Part shown: piece by piece, positions 31,821 to 41,028 of the stretch
Numbering within the stretch: position 1 is the first letter of the stretch
Layout of the letters: each line of letters begins with the position of its first letter
Source: Lachnospiraceae bacterium
GTDB taxonomy: Bacteria > Bacillota > Clostridia > Lachnospirales > Lachnospiraceae
Assembly (NCBI GenBank): GCA_017938405.1
Contig: JAGBBP010000043.1
Coordinates: forward strand, 1-50,570
DNA length: 50,570 nucleotides
Reading direction: 5' to 3'
Position numbers and translations under genes: made by a program
Notes under the pieces: generated by a model
The model's input: the letters and a program-made list of their open reading frames with translations, nothing else
Database searches by the model: none
What the model was told of the DNA's origin: nothing

Positions 31821-33092
31821 TTACACCACATACTCCGTCATACAGTCATACCACTCCACATAGGTCACGCCGTTGATGATCAGTTTGTCATTCTCCGGCA
31901 ACTGCTCGGACCATTTCTTTCCGTAGCGATCAAAGGCCCAGTCATCCCGGTTAAAGCGACGCCACAAAATGGTTCTTCCGTTTTTATCGAGAAACTGCTC
32001 CGACACCACGCCGGCGTTATAGGTTTCAATGTCCATGACACAAACGGTATCGTATTTCTTTCCGCCGATGGTAACGGTATAGCGTCCCACGATATCCAGC
32101 AAAAACTCCTTATCCGCACTGGTTACGACATTTCCCTCTCTCTTAATGTCACCCTTCGGGGAAAGGTTGGTTTCGTTTCCGCAGTTGTCCTCTCCGAAGC
32201 CCCAACTGGTCATAAACGCATCTCCATCCAAAAAGGTAATATAGTTTCTTACGTCTCCGTCGGTCCGCATGGTGGCAAGATACCGGCAATGGGTATCCGT
32301 AAGCTGCGCCACAAAGGTACGGTTGATGACCTCTTTTTTCCCGGAATAAGAAGCCTCCCTTGCGGTCAGCTCCACTCCCTCGATGCCGTGGACCATAGCC
32401 TTTCCCGTCACCTTCAGATCATACACATGGTTACATTCTCTTGACGGCATATCGTACATACCCCAGGATAACTCTTCCCCTAACTTCGGCACCAAAAACC
32501 ACCCGATAAGCTCCTCCCACTTTACGGCAAACGGCGCCTCTTCGGACTTTTCTATGGTATAATTCGGTAATAACTTCGGTAATGTCTTCATTGTTTCTTC
32601 TCCTTTCACTTTCTCTGTCTGATATGGATACTGCTTTTTGAAATTCTGCTTTGCGGTATGCAACCTGCTTTTTACGGTTCCTATCGGAATGTTAAGGTGC
32701 TTCGCAATTTCCGCCTGGGGAAGCTCCTTCCAGAAATACAAATAAAGAATCTGCTTATCTTTATCTGCCAGAGTGCTTAAGGTCTCCCGCACCGTATCCT
32801 CTATGGTAACGCCGTGTCGTCCATAGGACAACTCCTGCTCCGGCACCTCCTCCAAAGGGATTTCCAATTCCTTTGCTTTCTTACGGAAATAATCGTTACA
32901 CTTATTTCTGGCAATACCGAGAAACCACGCCTGAAAGGCATCCTGATTCTTTAACTGGGAAAACTTCTCACAAGCGGTAATGGCCACCTCCTGCAGCACA
33001 TCCTCCGCATCCGCAAGGGTCGGCAACCGGAACTTTACAAACCGCTCCACACCGGCCCTGTACTTTCCAAACAGTATTTCAAATTCATCCAT
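31821..33092 (-). CDS. ECF-like sigma factor fused to a C-terminal domain of about 250 residues
   Basis: 423 residues; very strong SD AAGGAGGTGAT. Residues 1-75 are sigma region 2 (LADAEDVLQEVAITACEKF, AFQAWFLGIARNKCNDYFRK). Residues 105-158 are region 4 (LADKDKQILYLYFWKELPQ, IPIGTVKSRLHTAKQNFKKQ). The remaining part (from about residue 168) is a soluble beta-rich domain with ECNHVYDLKVTGKAMVHGIE and YDTVCVMDIETYNAGVV that I do not recognise. An in-frame ATG at 32591 has AAAGGAGAAG six bases before it, so the C-terminal domain may also be made alone. No membrane segment and no anti-sigma gene follow. Confidence 0.8.
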   Translation of the reverse strand: MDEFEILFGKYRAGVERFVKFRLPTLADAEDVLQEVAITACEKFSQLKNQDAFQAWFLGIARNKCNDYFRKKAKELEIPLEEVPEQELSYGRHGVTIEDTVRETLSTLADKDKQILYLYFWKELPQAEIAKHLNIPIGTVKSRLHTAKQNFKKQYPYQTEKVKGEETMKTLPKLLPNYTIEKSEEAPFAVKWEELIGWFLVPKLGEELSWGMYDMPSRECNHVYDLKVTGKAMVHGIEGVELTAREASYSGKKEVINRTFVAQLTDTHCRYLATMRTDGDVRNYITFLDGDAFMTSWGFGEDNCGNETNLSPKGDIKREGNVVTSADKEFLLDIVGRYTVTIGGKKYDTVCVMDIETYNAGVVSEQFLDKNGRTILWRRFNRDDWAFDRYGKKWSEQLPENDKLIINGVTYVEWYDCMTEYVV

Positions 33093-33240
33093 ATCATCAC
33101 CTCCTTGCTTTTCTTAGTGAAATCGATTTCATAGAATAAGACGTTATTTTTCCGGAAAAGGTTCACTCTACAGAATGTTTTTTAAGGCAAATTTCGCGAA
33201 ACATTTTCATGCTAAGAAAATGCAAAATCTCTGACAGAGC

Positions 33241-33270
33241 AAAAAAGGTCCGTCCTTCCGGACAGACCTT
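33241..33270 (-). terminator. Terminator of the flagellin operon
   Basis: AAGGTC-GTCC / GGAC-GACCTT stem with one mismatch and a four-base loop, then TTTTTTGC on the minus strand. It ends the FliK-like/flagellin/FliS/membrane-protein transcript. Confidence 0.85.
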
Positions 33271-33281
33271 GCTTCTCTAAC

Positions 33282-33704
33282 CTATTCTTCCGTTTCCTGT
33301 GCCTCTTTGATTAACCGCTCCAGATATTCTACATCCATATCCTCGCCCACAACCTTGTAAAAAAACGGGTCTCTTCGAATCATTCGTTCTCCGTTTATGC
33401 AAAAATCGGATACGATTTCCATATCCGGCTTACATACCCGGACCCAGATATGATATCCGGCGGAATACACCGAAACACCATCCTTCTGCATCTTAACGGA
33501 ACAGAACTCCTTCATTAACCGACTTATTGTTTCCGCATCGGAGATTTCCGCACGATTTCCCGTGGTTCCATCCAATAAAACAATCAAACCTACTTCGGAC
33601 GTATCCACCTCCGTAAGTTTCACCGGCCATTTATACCAGGCAATTGCCAGAAGCACAAGAATTGCTACACCCCCCAGTACCACCCATCTACGTTTCCGTT
33701 TCAT
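33282..33704 (-). CDS. Membrane-anchored protein of unknown function
   Basis: 140 residues; GGGGGGA upstream of the ATG. One N-terminal TM (residues 8-25, VVLGGVAILVLLAIAWY) is preceded by a Lys/Arg-rich start; it is not a lipoprotein. The outside part has AEISDAETISRLMKEFCSV, a pattern reminiscent of small extracytoplasmic domains of clostridial hypothetical proteins, but I assign no family. It starts 23 bp after fliS and ends before the operon terminator, so it belongs to the late flagellar transcript. Confidence 0.65.
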   Translation of the reverse strand: MKRKRRWVVLGGVAILVLLAIAWYKWPVKLTEVDTSEVGLIVLLDGTTGNRAEISDAETISRLMKEFCSVKMQKDGVSVYSAGYHIWVRVCKPDMEIVSDFCINGERMIRRDPFFYKVVGEDMDVEYLERLIKEAQETEE

Positions 33705-33727
33705 ATGAATCCCCCCCTTATAGATGT

Positions 33728-34207
33728 TTACGCCATGAACCCTCTTCTGGCTTCGTTTCCGTTTACATACATTTCATTCAGTGTCCCTCGACCGTAGGTC
33801 AGTCCCGCATATACCTGCTGGGTGTTTTTCATGACCGGTCCACTGGTATCTTCTTCACTAACCTTCTGATATCCGGCAAGCAGTTTTTCAAACACTTCCG
33901 TTACCCCGTCAAGCCGCTCCGGTTGCCGCTGTACTCTTGCGGCGGTTAACTCCTTGTTTGCAAAGATATACAAGCTCATCAGCTGATAGGAAAGTCCGAT
34001 GCTGTAATCCAGGGACGCCATCAGTTCATTGACAAACCGGCCAGCCTGGGTCAGTTCCTTTTCGTAGGTTACAAAATCCTCCTCCGCAAAGGCTTCTCTC
34101 GCATATTCCATATCCTTTAAAATAATCTCGTACATAATTACGATTAACTCACTGCGGGAAGCTTGTGTTACCCGCATGGAAAAATCCTGTATCATTTCTT
34201 TTTTCAT
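33728..34207 (-). CDS. fliS: FliS-like flagellin export chaperone
   Basis: 159 residues from the ATG at 34207 (SD TGGAGG); an in-frame extension to 34285 lacks an SD. It starts MKKEMIQDFSMRVTQASRSE and continues LIVIMYEIILKDMEYAREAF, the helical pattern of FliS. FVNELMASLDYSIGLSYQLMSLYIFANKEL matches its middle helices. FliS binds the flagellin C-terminus in the cytoplasm and prevents premature polymerisation. Its place directly after flagellin supports the call. It is slightly longer than the usual 125-135 residues. Confidence 0.8.
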   Translation of the reverse strand: MKKEMIQDFSMRVTQASRSELIVIMYEIILKDMEYAREAFAEEDFVTYEKELTQAGRFVNELMASLDYSIGLSYQLMSLYIFANKELTAARVQRQPERLDGVTEVFEKLLAGYQKVSEEDTSGPVMKNTQQVYAGLTYGRGTLNEMYVNGNEARRGFMA

Positions 34208-34320
34208 ATGCCTGCCTCCATTTTCGACCGAATTTCCTTCCGCCTGTCCATTCTCCCGAACCGGCTTCTGTCTTTTGCGGCTCATTCCTTATCCCTTGTC
34301 ACATCCGATTCAAACATCTC

Positions 34321-35751
34321 TTAGCTCTGTAACAACGATAAAATCTGCTGCGGTCTCTGGTTTGCCTGGGCCAGCATCGCATTACCCGACTGGGAAAGCA
34401 CCTGCTGCTGGGTAAAGGTAACCATTTCCTTTGCCATATCCACGTCTTCTACACGGGATAAAGCTTCCGTTAAGTTTTCTGCGGAAATATTCAAGCTGTT
34501 AATGGAATGCTCCAGACGGTTCTGGTAAGCACCCAGCTTTGCGCGAATGGAGGAAACCTCGTTGATTGCATTTTCAAAAATCGTAATAGCCTTCTGGGCG
34601 GATTCCTGGGTATTTACATTTACCACTGCGGTTCCCAGAGTGTCCGTATCCACCTTCGGAATACGTACTTCCATGGTCTGTCCTTCGTTTGCACCGATTT
34701 GCAAATCCATCGGGCCCGCCTTTAATACGGTAACCGTTGCTTCTTCGCCGGTACCGTCTACCTTAAACTTCATCTTAAAATCATCCACATCCGTTACGGT
34801 TACATAGTCACCGTCTACGGACACTGTTGCGGTACGGGAAAATCCGGAGTCATAATCCAAAGTTACCTTCGCATCCGCGCCGCCGCCGGATCTGCCGGAG
34901 GAAAATCCCAATGCTTCCGCCAGCTTCTGGTTATCACAGAAGATTTCGATGGAGGCATCTTCTCCCAAATCTTTACTCTCAAATAAAATATAGTCTGCGT
35001 CGGCAATGGTGCTGACTTCCTGCTCCCCTGCCGCATTTTCCTTCATCGGTGTTACATTCACACCTACGTTGGAACCGGCTTCACGAAGTCTTTCGTAGAT
35101 ATCCTCGATGGAATCTTCCTTCGTCACTTCGATTTCTTTTTCGTTAATGGAAATCTTTCCTTCAAAACCGTCACCGAGCTTACCGGTTCTGTCTGCGGTC
35201 GGAATCTCATCCATCTGTACCTTTGCAGGCTGCGGTGCGGTATCTACCGTAAGCTTGTACTCCGTAATTGCTACGGAATCCGATAAAGAAATCAACTGAA
35301 TCTTTTCGTTGTCGGAGTAAGAACGGCGGTCAACCGTACCGTTTAACAGCTTCTTTGTATTAAATTCGGTGGTTTCGGAAACACGGGTGATTTCTTCGTT
35401 TAACTGGTCAATCTCATCCTGAATCGCCGCACGGTCTTCGTCGGTATTGACACCGTTTGCCGCCTGCACGGAAAGCTCACGCATACGCTGCAACATTGCT
35501 TCTACTTCATCCAATGCACCTTCCGCGGTTTGGATAACGGAAATACCGTCCGCCGCATTACGGGACGCCTGTTCGAGACCCGCAATCTGAGTTTTCATCT
35601 TTTCGGAAATTGCCAGACCCGCCGCATCATCTGCCGCGCGGTTGATACGATATCCGGAAGAAAGACGCTCTAAGCTCTTATCCAGAGCAGAGCCCGTCTT
35701 TCCGAGAATGTTACACGCCTTAAGCGCTGAAATATTATGGTTGATTCTCAT
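34321..35751 (-). CDS. fliC: Flagellin
   Basis: 476 residues. The N-terminal D0/D1 is MRINHNISALKACNILGKTG and RLSSGYRINRAADDAAGLAI; the C-terminal D1/D0 runs from ENAINEVSSIRAKLGAYQNR to MLAQANQRPQQILSLLQS. In between lies a variable region of about 220 residues with flagellin-IN-like motifs (ADYILFESKDLGEDASIEIF). The segment MLQRMRELSVQAANG carries the residues that TLR5 recognises in enterobacterial flagellin. No promoter is seen directly upstream, so transcription comes from the sigma-28 promoter ahead of the FliK-like gene. Confidence 0.95.
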   Translation of the reverse strand: MRINHNISALKACNILGKTGSALDKSLERLSSGYRINRAADDAAGLAISEKMKTQIAGLEQASRNAADGISVIQTAEGALDEVEAMLQRMRELSVQAANGVNTDEDRAAIQDEIDQLNEEITRVSETTEFNTKKLLNGTVDRRSYSDNEKIQLISLSDSVAITEYKLTVDTAPQPAKVQMDEIPTADRTGKLGDGFEGKISINEKEIEVTKEDSIEDIYERLREAGSNVGVNVTPMKENAAGEQEVSTIADADYILFESKDLGEDASIEIFCDNQKLAEALGFSSGRSGGGADAKVTLDYDSGFSRTATVSVDGDYVTVTDVDDFKMKFKVDGTGEEATVTVLKAGPMDLQIGANEGQTMEVRIPKVDTDTLGTAVVNVNTQESAQKAITIFENAINEVSSIRAKLGAYQNRLEHSINSLNISAENLTEALSRVEDVDMAKEMVTFTQQQVLSQSGNAMLAQANQRPQQILSLLQS

Positions 35752-35771
35752 ACTGTCACCTGTTCCTTTCC

Positions 35772-35809
35772 GGGCGTATCTTGCGTATCCTTACACAAGC
35801 CTTATGCCC
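35772..35809 (-). other. Stable RNA hairpin between FliK-like and flagellin genes
   Basis: Minus strand: GGGC...GCCC outer pairs, then CTTGTGTA-AGGA-TACGCAAG (eight pairs with one G-U, tetraloop AGGA). It spans the FliK-like stop codon and ends 21 bases before the flagellin start. No U-run follows, so it is not a terminator; it may protect or process the flagellin mRNA. Confidence 0.7.
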
Positions 35810-38800
35810 GCTCGATTTCCATGATGTGAACAAATACCGCCTTGGAGGCTGCCAGTAACTGTGCTGTATCCGGCTTTTCACCCATCTGCGGTTCGGTGAC
35901 ATCTCCTTCCTTGTCAATGCCCGGAATACGGTTCACGGTATATTCGCCCATTCTTGCGTCTGCACCGCAATATACCATTGCATCCGATACTCCTAAATCA
36001 AGTAATCGTACTGTCAGCTCCCGTTTGCTGTGTTCAAGCAGCTCGGTTCCTTCCCGGGAATCACTGCTGACAAAACAGAAAATCTGATTGTCTTCTATCT
36101 GTAAGTCCGCCTGTACATTTCCAAGCTTCACAAGCGGAATCTTTACCGATGCCTTTCCATTTTCAAATGCTCCGTCTCCGGCCTGTAAGGTAACCCGCAT
36201 ACTCTTTACGCCTTCTGCGGTCTCTACCGGGAAATCGAAACATTCTTTTCCTGCGCATTCCCCGCGCAGCTTTACTCCCATCTTTATCTGCTTCAACGCC
36301 TTCAAATCCATAGAGGTCGGCTCGCCGTCATTCTGCATATCGTCCTCTAAGTTACGAACTGCCTTTTTCAGATTACGGTAATACCCTTCCGCAACCCGTA
36401 CATCAAAGAGGCTTTCCGTACTGTCCGCTCCGCCGGCTGCCAAAAGAGCTTCCGTCTCACTCTCTGCCGCTTCCACTTTTTCATCCTTGCGGAACTGCTT
36501 TAACAGTTTACCCAGCTTTCCGTACATCTCGCCGGTACCGGATAAAAATTCCTTTGCGGCCTCCACGTTATTGGCAGTTACCACAAGTCCCAGCGCGGTT
36601 AAGAACTCCGGTGCCTGCTCCGCGGTCTGAGCCGTTGCGCGGAGGTTTTGTACCGCCTGCATGGTTTCATCCGGTGTCGGGGTGGTATTTTCCTTATACA
36701 TCTCATATCCGTCACTAACCGATATATCGGCAATTTTTCCCGGAATCTTAATACCGGAAAGAATTTGTGCATCAATTCGGTTGCTGTTCGGCAACATTTC
36801 GCGAACCTTACCCATGGTTTCGTCCGCCGTTACATCAAGCCCCCCCATTTTTGCGGTACGCATAGCAGAAAGAAGATTGCCTAAGGTCAGTTCCTTACCG
36901 CTATCCATGACCGCACCGATGGCGGCTCCGTCGGTCTTCTCCAGCTGATTAAACAAACGGTACATACCGATATAAGCGGTACGCTCCTCCGGCGTAACTC
37001 CCGCACTCTTTTCCATCTTGAATAAGTATCTTGCAAACTTCTCTGTATCCTGCTCCAGACCGTCCTCCATACGGATTTCAGCCACCCTCCGGGCAAGATT
37101 ATCCACGGTTTCCGTAAGCGGATTGATTCCTTCTCGAATGAGACGGAGTGCCGCTGCCGGATGCATATTCTGAATTAAATCCGTTACCTTTTTATCATAT
37201 TCCTTTACCGCATCCATGTTATTGGCATTCAGTTCAATGGAATTATAGGCCAAAATACGCACGGCTCTTAAGTTTTCCGCGGATGCCTCCATACCAAGAG
37301 ACTTTAATAATTCCGCATTTCCCGCAAAGGCGCGGTTAATGGAATCGCCGTAGGCTGCCTGCGGTCTCGTTCCCAGCATATCGTAGGATTCTCCTGCCCG
37401 TTGCATCTTTGCCCCAAGTCCTGCTCCCGCATTTGCCAAAGCCTCCAGGGTCACATTTTCTCTGTTTTCAAAGGTTACACCCAGGGTATAACTCGGAGAT
37501 TTGGAAAGATTGTCAATATTTTGCATGGTTTTCCGGAACAAATCCTCCATGGAACGGTTCCCTGCAAACCCTGCTTCGTCGGTATAAAAACGATAATAAT
37601 TATTTTCCAAAACCCGAAGACCGTCCACCACCTTGGCAAGACCGGAAGTATCGATACGAATACCCTGGCGTTCCAAACGGTATGCCGACTCCGTGGTCAT
37701 CTTCAAACGAATCTCTTCCAAACGTCTCTTTGCACGAACCACACTGATATCAAAGTCCATGGAAAAGCCGGATACTTCCGCAAGAACCGCCTGCTCCAAC
37801 GTACTCGGACGGGAATCGCTACGTATCTCATCCTCCGCAAAAGCAAGTTCGTTAAAGGTAACGTCTTCTCTTGCCGCCTGCTGCATGGCACGGCTTAATA
37901 CCGCTTCATTCGGTGCACTCTGTCCCGGTGCAAGCTCCTGTACTTTCTCCGCTGCCTTCTTTACATAAGCAAGCTCTACCGTATCCGGCGTAAAGCCCTT
38001 CATGCGCTCTACCCGTTCGCCCACTTCCGCTCTGGTAAGATATGTAAGGTTCGCCTGAATCGGCTGCTTCCCGTCCAACATTGCCGTTACTGCCAATTCG
38101 GCCACCTCTTCCGGTGTACGCAGCTTCACATCGCTTAACTCATGCATCCGCAAAAGATTCTCCGGCGTAAGCGGTAAACCGTGTTCCGTGAGCCATCTGG
38201 CATTTCCTAAATTTTCTTCGTTAATGGTCAGGTCTGCATTTACACACACCTGATTCACGGATTTAGTCAGATTTTCCCACATCTTATCGGAAACCGGAGT
38301 AGATTTTACATTTCCTGCACTGTACTGCGCCATATAAACATTTTCAATTGTAGGTGCTTTTCCGAACTTCACCAGATAATATTGTACCGACTCGGACATA
38401 CCGGAAAGGTTTCCCGCAAATTCCACTGCCTGATACACTTTATTTACCGTTGCGTCCGTGACCGGCATACCTACCGCCAGCAGCTTTTCCGCAATATATT
38501 CCGCTGCCGGATTGCCCTTTAAGGCTTTTTTCGCCACGTCAATAACAGCTTCCCGTTTTTCGGCAAGCTTAGCTTTTTGACCTTCTATATTCTTTTCCTT
38601 CAAATCCCTTCCGAGGCGAATCCGCTCGATGGCCCGTTCTAACTGGGTTGCCGTCAATTCTTCCACCGTCACGCCTTCTGCCCGCAGGGCATCATAATCC
38701 TCCTCGGACAACCGCTCTGCGGATTCCTCCAAGGTCTTTTCTTCTTCCTGTATGGTTTCCGGATTCTCCTCCGGATGATTTTTACTTACATCGCCGTAGC

Positions 38801-38990
38801 AAATTTCCTCCTCCACATTGCCGACAGCTCCTTCTGATACACTTACCGAAAAATCGGTCTTACCACCATCCTTGGTGGCTTGTGTTGCAAATGCTGCGGA
38901 AGTTTCCTTTCCCGCAGCGGTGGCGGAGCGTTGTACTTCTTTTTCCTTTTCCGGGGCAACACCCCCGAAGAAAGACTGGATTCCGTTCAT
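35802..38990 (-). CDS. 1062-residue flagellar protein with FliK-like C-terminal domain
   Basis: SD GGAGGAGG. The start MNGIQSFFGGVAPEKEKEV is followed by an Ala/Glu-rich region. A long helical part follows with many repeats of a Thr/Ala-x-x-Asn-Val pattern (KAPTIENVYMAQY, LPLTPENLLRMHEL, EASAENLRAVRIL, VVTANNVEAAKEF). Residues about 916-1030 (VTLQAGDGAFENGKASVKIP, LVKLGNVQADLQIEDNQIF, LLEHSKRELTVRLLDLGVS) fit the layout of the FliK/Flg_hook C-terminal domain. The gene has a sigma-28 promoter and precedes flagellin. It may correspond to a Lachnospiraceae DUF6240-type family. Hook-length or cap-related function is inferred. Confidence 0.6.
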   Translation of the reverse strand: MNGIQSFFGGVAPEKEKEVQRSATAAGKETSAAFATQATKDGGKTDFSVSVSEGAVGNVEEEICYGDVSKNHPEENPETIQEEEKTLEESAERLSEEDYDALRAEGVTVEELTATQLERAIERIRLGRDLKEKNIEGQKAKLAEKREAVIDVAKKALKGNPAAEYIAEKLLAVGMPVTDATVNKVYQAVEFAGNLSGMSESVQYYLVKFGKAPTIENVYMAQYSAGNVKSTPVSDKMWENLTKSVNQVCVNADLTINEENLGNARWLTEHGLPLTPENLLRMHELSDVKLRTPEEVAELAVTAMLDGKQPIQANLTYLTRAEVGERVERMKGFTPDTVELAYVKKAAEKVQELAPGQSAPNEAVLSRAMQQAAREDVTFNELAFAEDEIRSDSRPSTLEQAVLAEVSGFSMDFDISVVRAKRRLEEIRLKMTTESAYRLERQGIRIDTSGLAKVVDGLRVLENNYYRFYTDEAGFAGNRSMEDLFRKTMQNIDNLSKSPSYTLGVTFENRENVTLEALANAGAGLGAKMQRAGESYDMLGTRPQAAYGDSINRAFAGNAELLKSLGMEASAENLRAVRILAYNSIELNANNMDAVKEYDKKVTDLIQNMHPAAALRLIREGINPLTETVDNLARRVAEIRMEDGLEQDTEKFARYLFKMEKSAGVTPEERTAYIGMYRLFNQLEKTDGAAIGAVMDSGKELTLGNLLSAMRTAKMGGLDVTADETMGKVREMLPNSNRIDAQILSGIKIPGKIADISVSDGYEMYKENTTPTPDETMQAVQNLRATAQTAEQAPEFLTALGLVVTANNVEAAKEFLSGTGEMYGKLGKLLKQFRKDEKVEAAESETEALLAAGGADSTESLFDVRVAEGYYRNLKKAVRNLEDDMQNDGEPTSMDLKALKQIKMGVKLRGECAGKECFDFPVETAEGVKSMRVTLQAGDGAFENGKASVKIPLVKLGNVQADLQIEDNQIFCFVSSDSREGTELLEHSKRELTVRLLDLGVSDAMVYCGADARMGEYTVNRIPGIDKEGDVTEPQMGEKPDTAQLLAASKAVFVHIMEIERA

Positions 38991-39029
38991 ACCAACGCCT
39001 CCTCCGTGATTCTGTTTTCTCTACTTATT

Positions 39030-39057
39030 ATTTCGGCTTTTCCCACCGAAATCTTTA
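39030..39057 (-). promoter_or_regulatory. Sigma-28 (FliA/SigD) flagellar promoter
   Basis: Minus strand: TAAA (plus 39054-39057), 16-nt spacer, GCCGAAAT (plus 39030-39037), close to the sigma-28 consensus TAAA-N15-GCCGATAA. It lies about 40 bp before the FliK-like start at 38990. Confidence 0.8.
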
Positions 39058-39118
39058 TACATTTCTTTCCCTTGCCGTGAATAGATTTCTAAGGAATATT
39101 TTCTTATAGGAGTTTTTT

Positions 39119-40948
39119 ATGATGATCTCTTTATATAAAACAAAAAACATAAACCATACCGGCAAAAAGCGTTTTCCGCCGTTTTCCTTACGTAAACCCT
39201 TCTGCCTTGCACTGACCCTGTCCCTTCTTCTGGGTGGAGGTGGCTGTTCCGGGAAACAGACCACAACCGAACAAAATACACCGCCTCCGCTCCCGACACA
39301 ACAGGAAACCGCCGAATCTTTTTCTGTTTTTTTGGACGACTTTTTCAGTGAATATGTAACCTCCGACAGTCTGTCGCTCCATTACACGCTTTTAGACCCG
39401 GAAGCGTTTCAAATTGAAAAACCGGCTGTCTCCTTCGGTAAATTCAGTGTAGATTCCCTGCAGGCCTCCAACCGGACCGCCACGGAATATCTTACCCGGT
39501 TGCATGCTTTTTCCAAAGAATCTTTACAGCCGGAGGAACAACTCACTTACGAATTGCTGGAATATGCATTAAAGTACTCCGCGATTCCGGAAGGTACCGA
39601 ACTGTACGACTCTCCTTTGGGTCCCACCACCGGACTCCAGACCCAGCTTCCGGTTTTGCTGGCGGAATACCGTTTTTCCTCTCTGGAAGATGTGGAAGAC
39701 TATTTTCTTTTGCTGGAGGATATGCCCCGGTATTTTCATCAGCTGTGTACCTTTGAACAAGCCCGCTCCGCTGCCGGGACCCAGTCCTGTGCCGAAGTTT
39801 TGTCCCGTATTCTTTTGCAGTGCAAATCCTTCGTGGAAGACCCGGAGCACAATTTTCTCATAGAAAGCTTTCGTGACCGGCTTGCCTCCCTTCCCGACAT
39901 TTCCGCACAGGAGATTGCTACTCTTTGTATACGGAATCAAAAGCTTGTTTTTACAAAAGTCATTCCTGCCTACGAGCAACTGATTGACACCTTACAGAAG
40001 CTTACGGATACCTCCGTTCCCGCCGTCGGATTGGCTGCCCGCCCCAACGGCAGCGATTATTACGAATATCTGGTACAAAGCAACACCGGTTCCTCCCGCT
40101 CCATCCGGGACATCGAGGCCATGTTACAGGATGCATTACTGCAAAACATGGTGACCATGGTTTCCCTTTATCAATCCGAAGCATTACAGGCAGAGTTAAA
40201 AGATATCTCTTTTTCCGAAGCAACCTCCCCGGAGGAGATTTTAAACGATTTACAGGAGCAAATACAAAAGGATTTTCCTGTCCCGGCAGATGCCGCTTTT
40301 CGTGTGGAAACCGTTCATCCTTCCCTGGAGGATTTTATCAGCCCGGCCTTATACTTAATTCCACCCTTTGACAATTATAAAGAAAACGTAATTTACATTA
40401 ATCCGGCCAAATGTGCACCGGAAAGCCTGTTTTCCACCCTGGCCCACGAAGGGTATCCGGGACATTTATACCAAAATACTTTTTTTGCCGCTACGGCACC
40501 CCACCCGGCCCGTATATTACTGAATTTTACCGGTTACGACGAAGGCTGGGGAACCTATGCGGAACTGTATTCTTACCGCTATGCGGACTGCTCCGAAGAA
40601 CTGAAACAATTTTTAATTGCGGAACAAGTTGCGGGACTCTGCCTTTACAGCCTTGCGGATCTTCACATTCATTATCACGGAAAATCCATGGATACGGTTA
40701 TAGCCTTCCTTACGGAACACGGCCTTTCTCCGGAAGGCGCGGAAGAAGTGTATTACACTTTGTTGGCGGAACCGGCGGTTTACCTGCCATATTCCGTAGG
40801 ATATCTGGAATTTTGTTCCCTGCGGGACCTTTACCGCTCCTATGAAGGAGACGAAGCATCCCTGCTTCCTTTCCATACCTTTTTATTGGAAACCGGACCG
40901 GCTCCTTTTGCGATTTTGGAACAACGTCTGTCGGCAAACTTCCGATAA
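39119..40948 (+). CDS. DUF885 family lipoprotein, putative metallopeptidase
   Basis: 609 residues; SD TAGGAG. A basic N-terminus and hydrophobic segment end at GGGGC, a weak lipobox, followed by a Thr/Pro linker. The body is the helical DUF885 fold with LAHEGYPGHLYQNTFF (about residues 441-456), an HExxH zinc site, and GYDEGWGTYAELY with the third ligand region. RPNGSDYYEYLVQ and YVLPYSVGY-like segments are also typical. DUF885 proteins are thought to be secreted metallopeptidases related in fold to M3/M32. The substrate is unknown. Confidence 0.85.
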   Translation: MMISLYKTKNINHTGKKRFPPFSLRKPFCLALTLSLLLGGGGCSGKQTTTEQNTPPPLPTQQETAESFSVFLDDFFSEYVTSDSLSLHYTLLDPEAFQIEKPAVSFGKFSVDSLQASNRTATEYLTRLHAFSKESLQPEEQLTYELLEYALKYSAIPEGTELYDSPLGPTTGLQTQLPVLLAEYRFSSLEDVEDYFLLLEDMPRYFHQLCTFEQARSAAGTQSCAEVLSRILLQCKSFVEDPEHNFLIESFRDRLASLPDISAQEIATLCIRNQKLVFTKVIPAYEQLIDTLQKLTDTSVPAVGLAARPNGSDYYEYLVQSNTGSSRSIRDIEAMLQDALLQNMVTMVSLYQSEALQAELKDISFSEATSPEEILNDLQEQIQKDFPVPADAAFRVETVHPSLEDFISPALYLIPPFDNYKENVIYINPAKCAPESLFSTLAHEGYPGHLYQNTFFAATAPHPARILLNFTGYDEGWGTYAELYSYRYADCSEELKQFLIAEQVAGLCLYSLADLHIHYHGKSMDTVIAFLTEHGLSPEGAEEVYYTLLAEPAVYLPYSVGYLEFCSLRDLYRSYEGDEASLLPFHTFLLETGPAPFAILEQRLSANFR

Positions 40949-40981
40949 ATCTTTCTCGTTATCCGGTTGTCGCACGCAAAA

Positions 40982-41026
40982 AGGGCGATTCCCTCTTTCG
41001 GGAGTCGCCCTCTGTTATTTTTCTTT
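40982..41026. terminator. Bidirectional terminator between DUF885 and GGDEF-EAL genes
   Basis: AGGGCGA-TCCC / GGGA-TCGCCCT stem with a six-base loop, followed by TGTTATTTTTCTTTTG on the plus strand and AAAAA on the other side. Confidence 0.8.
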
Positions 41027-41028
41027 TG

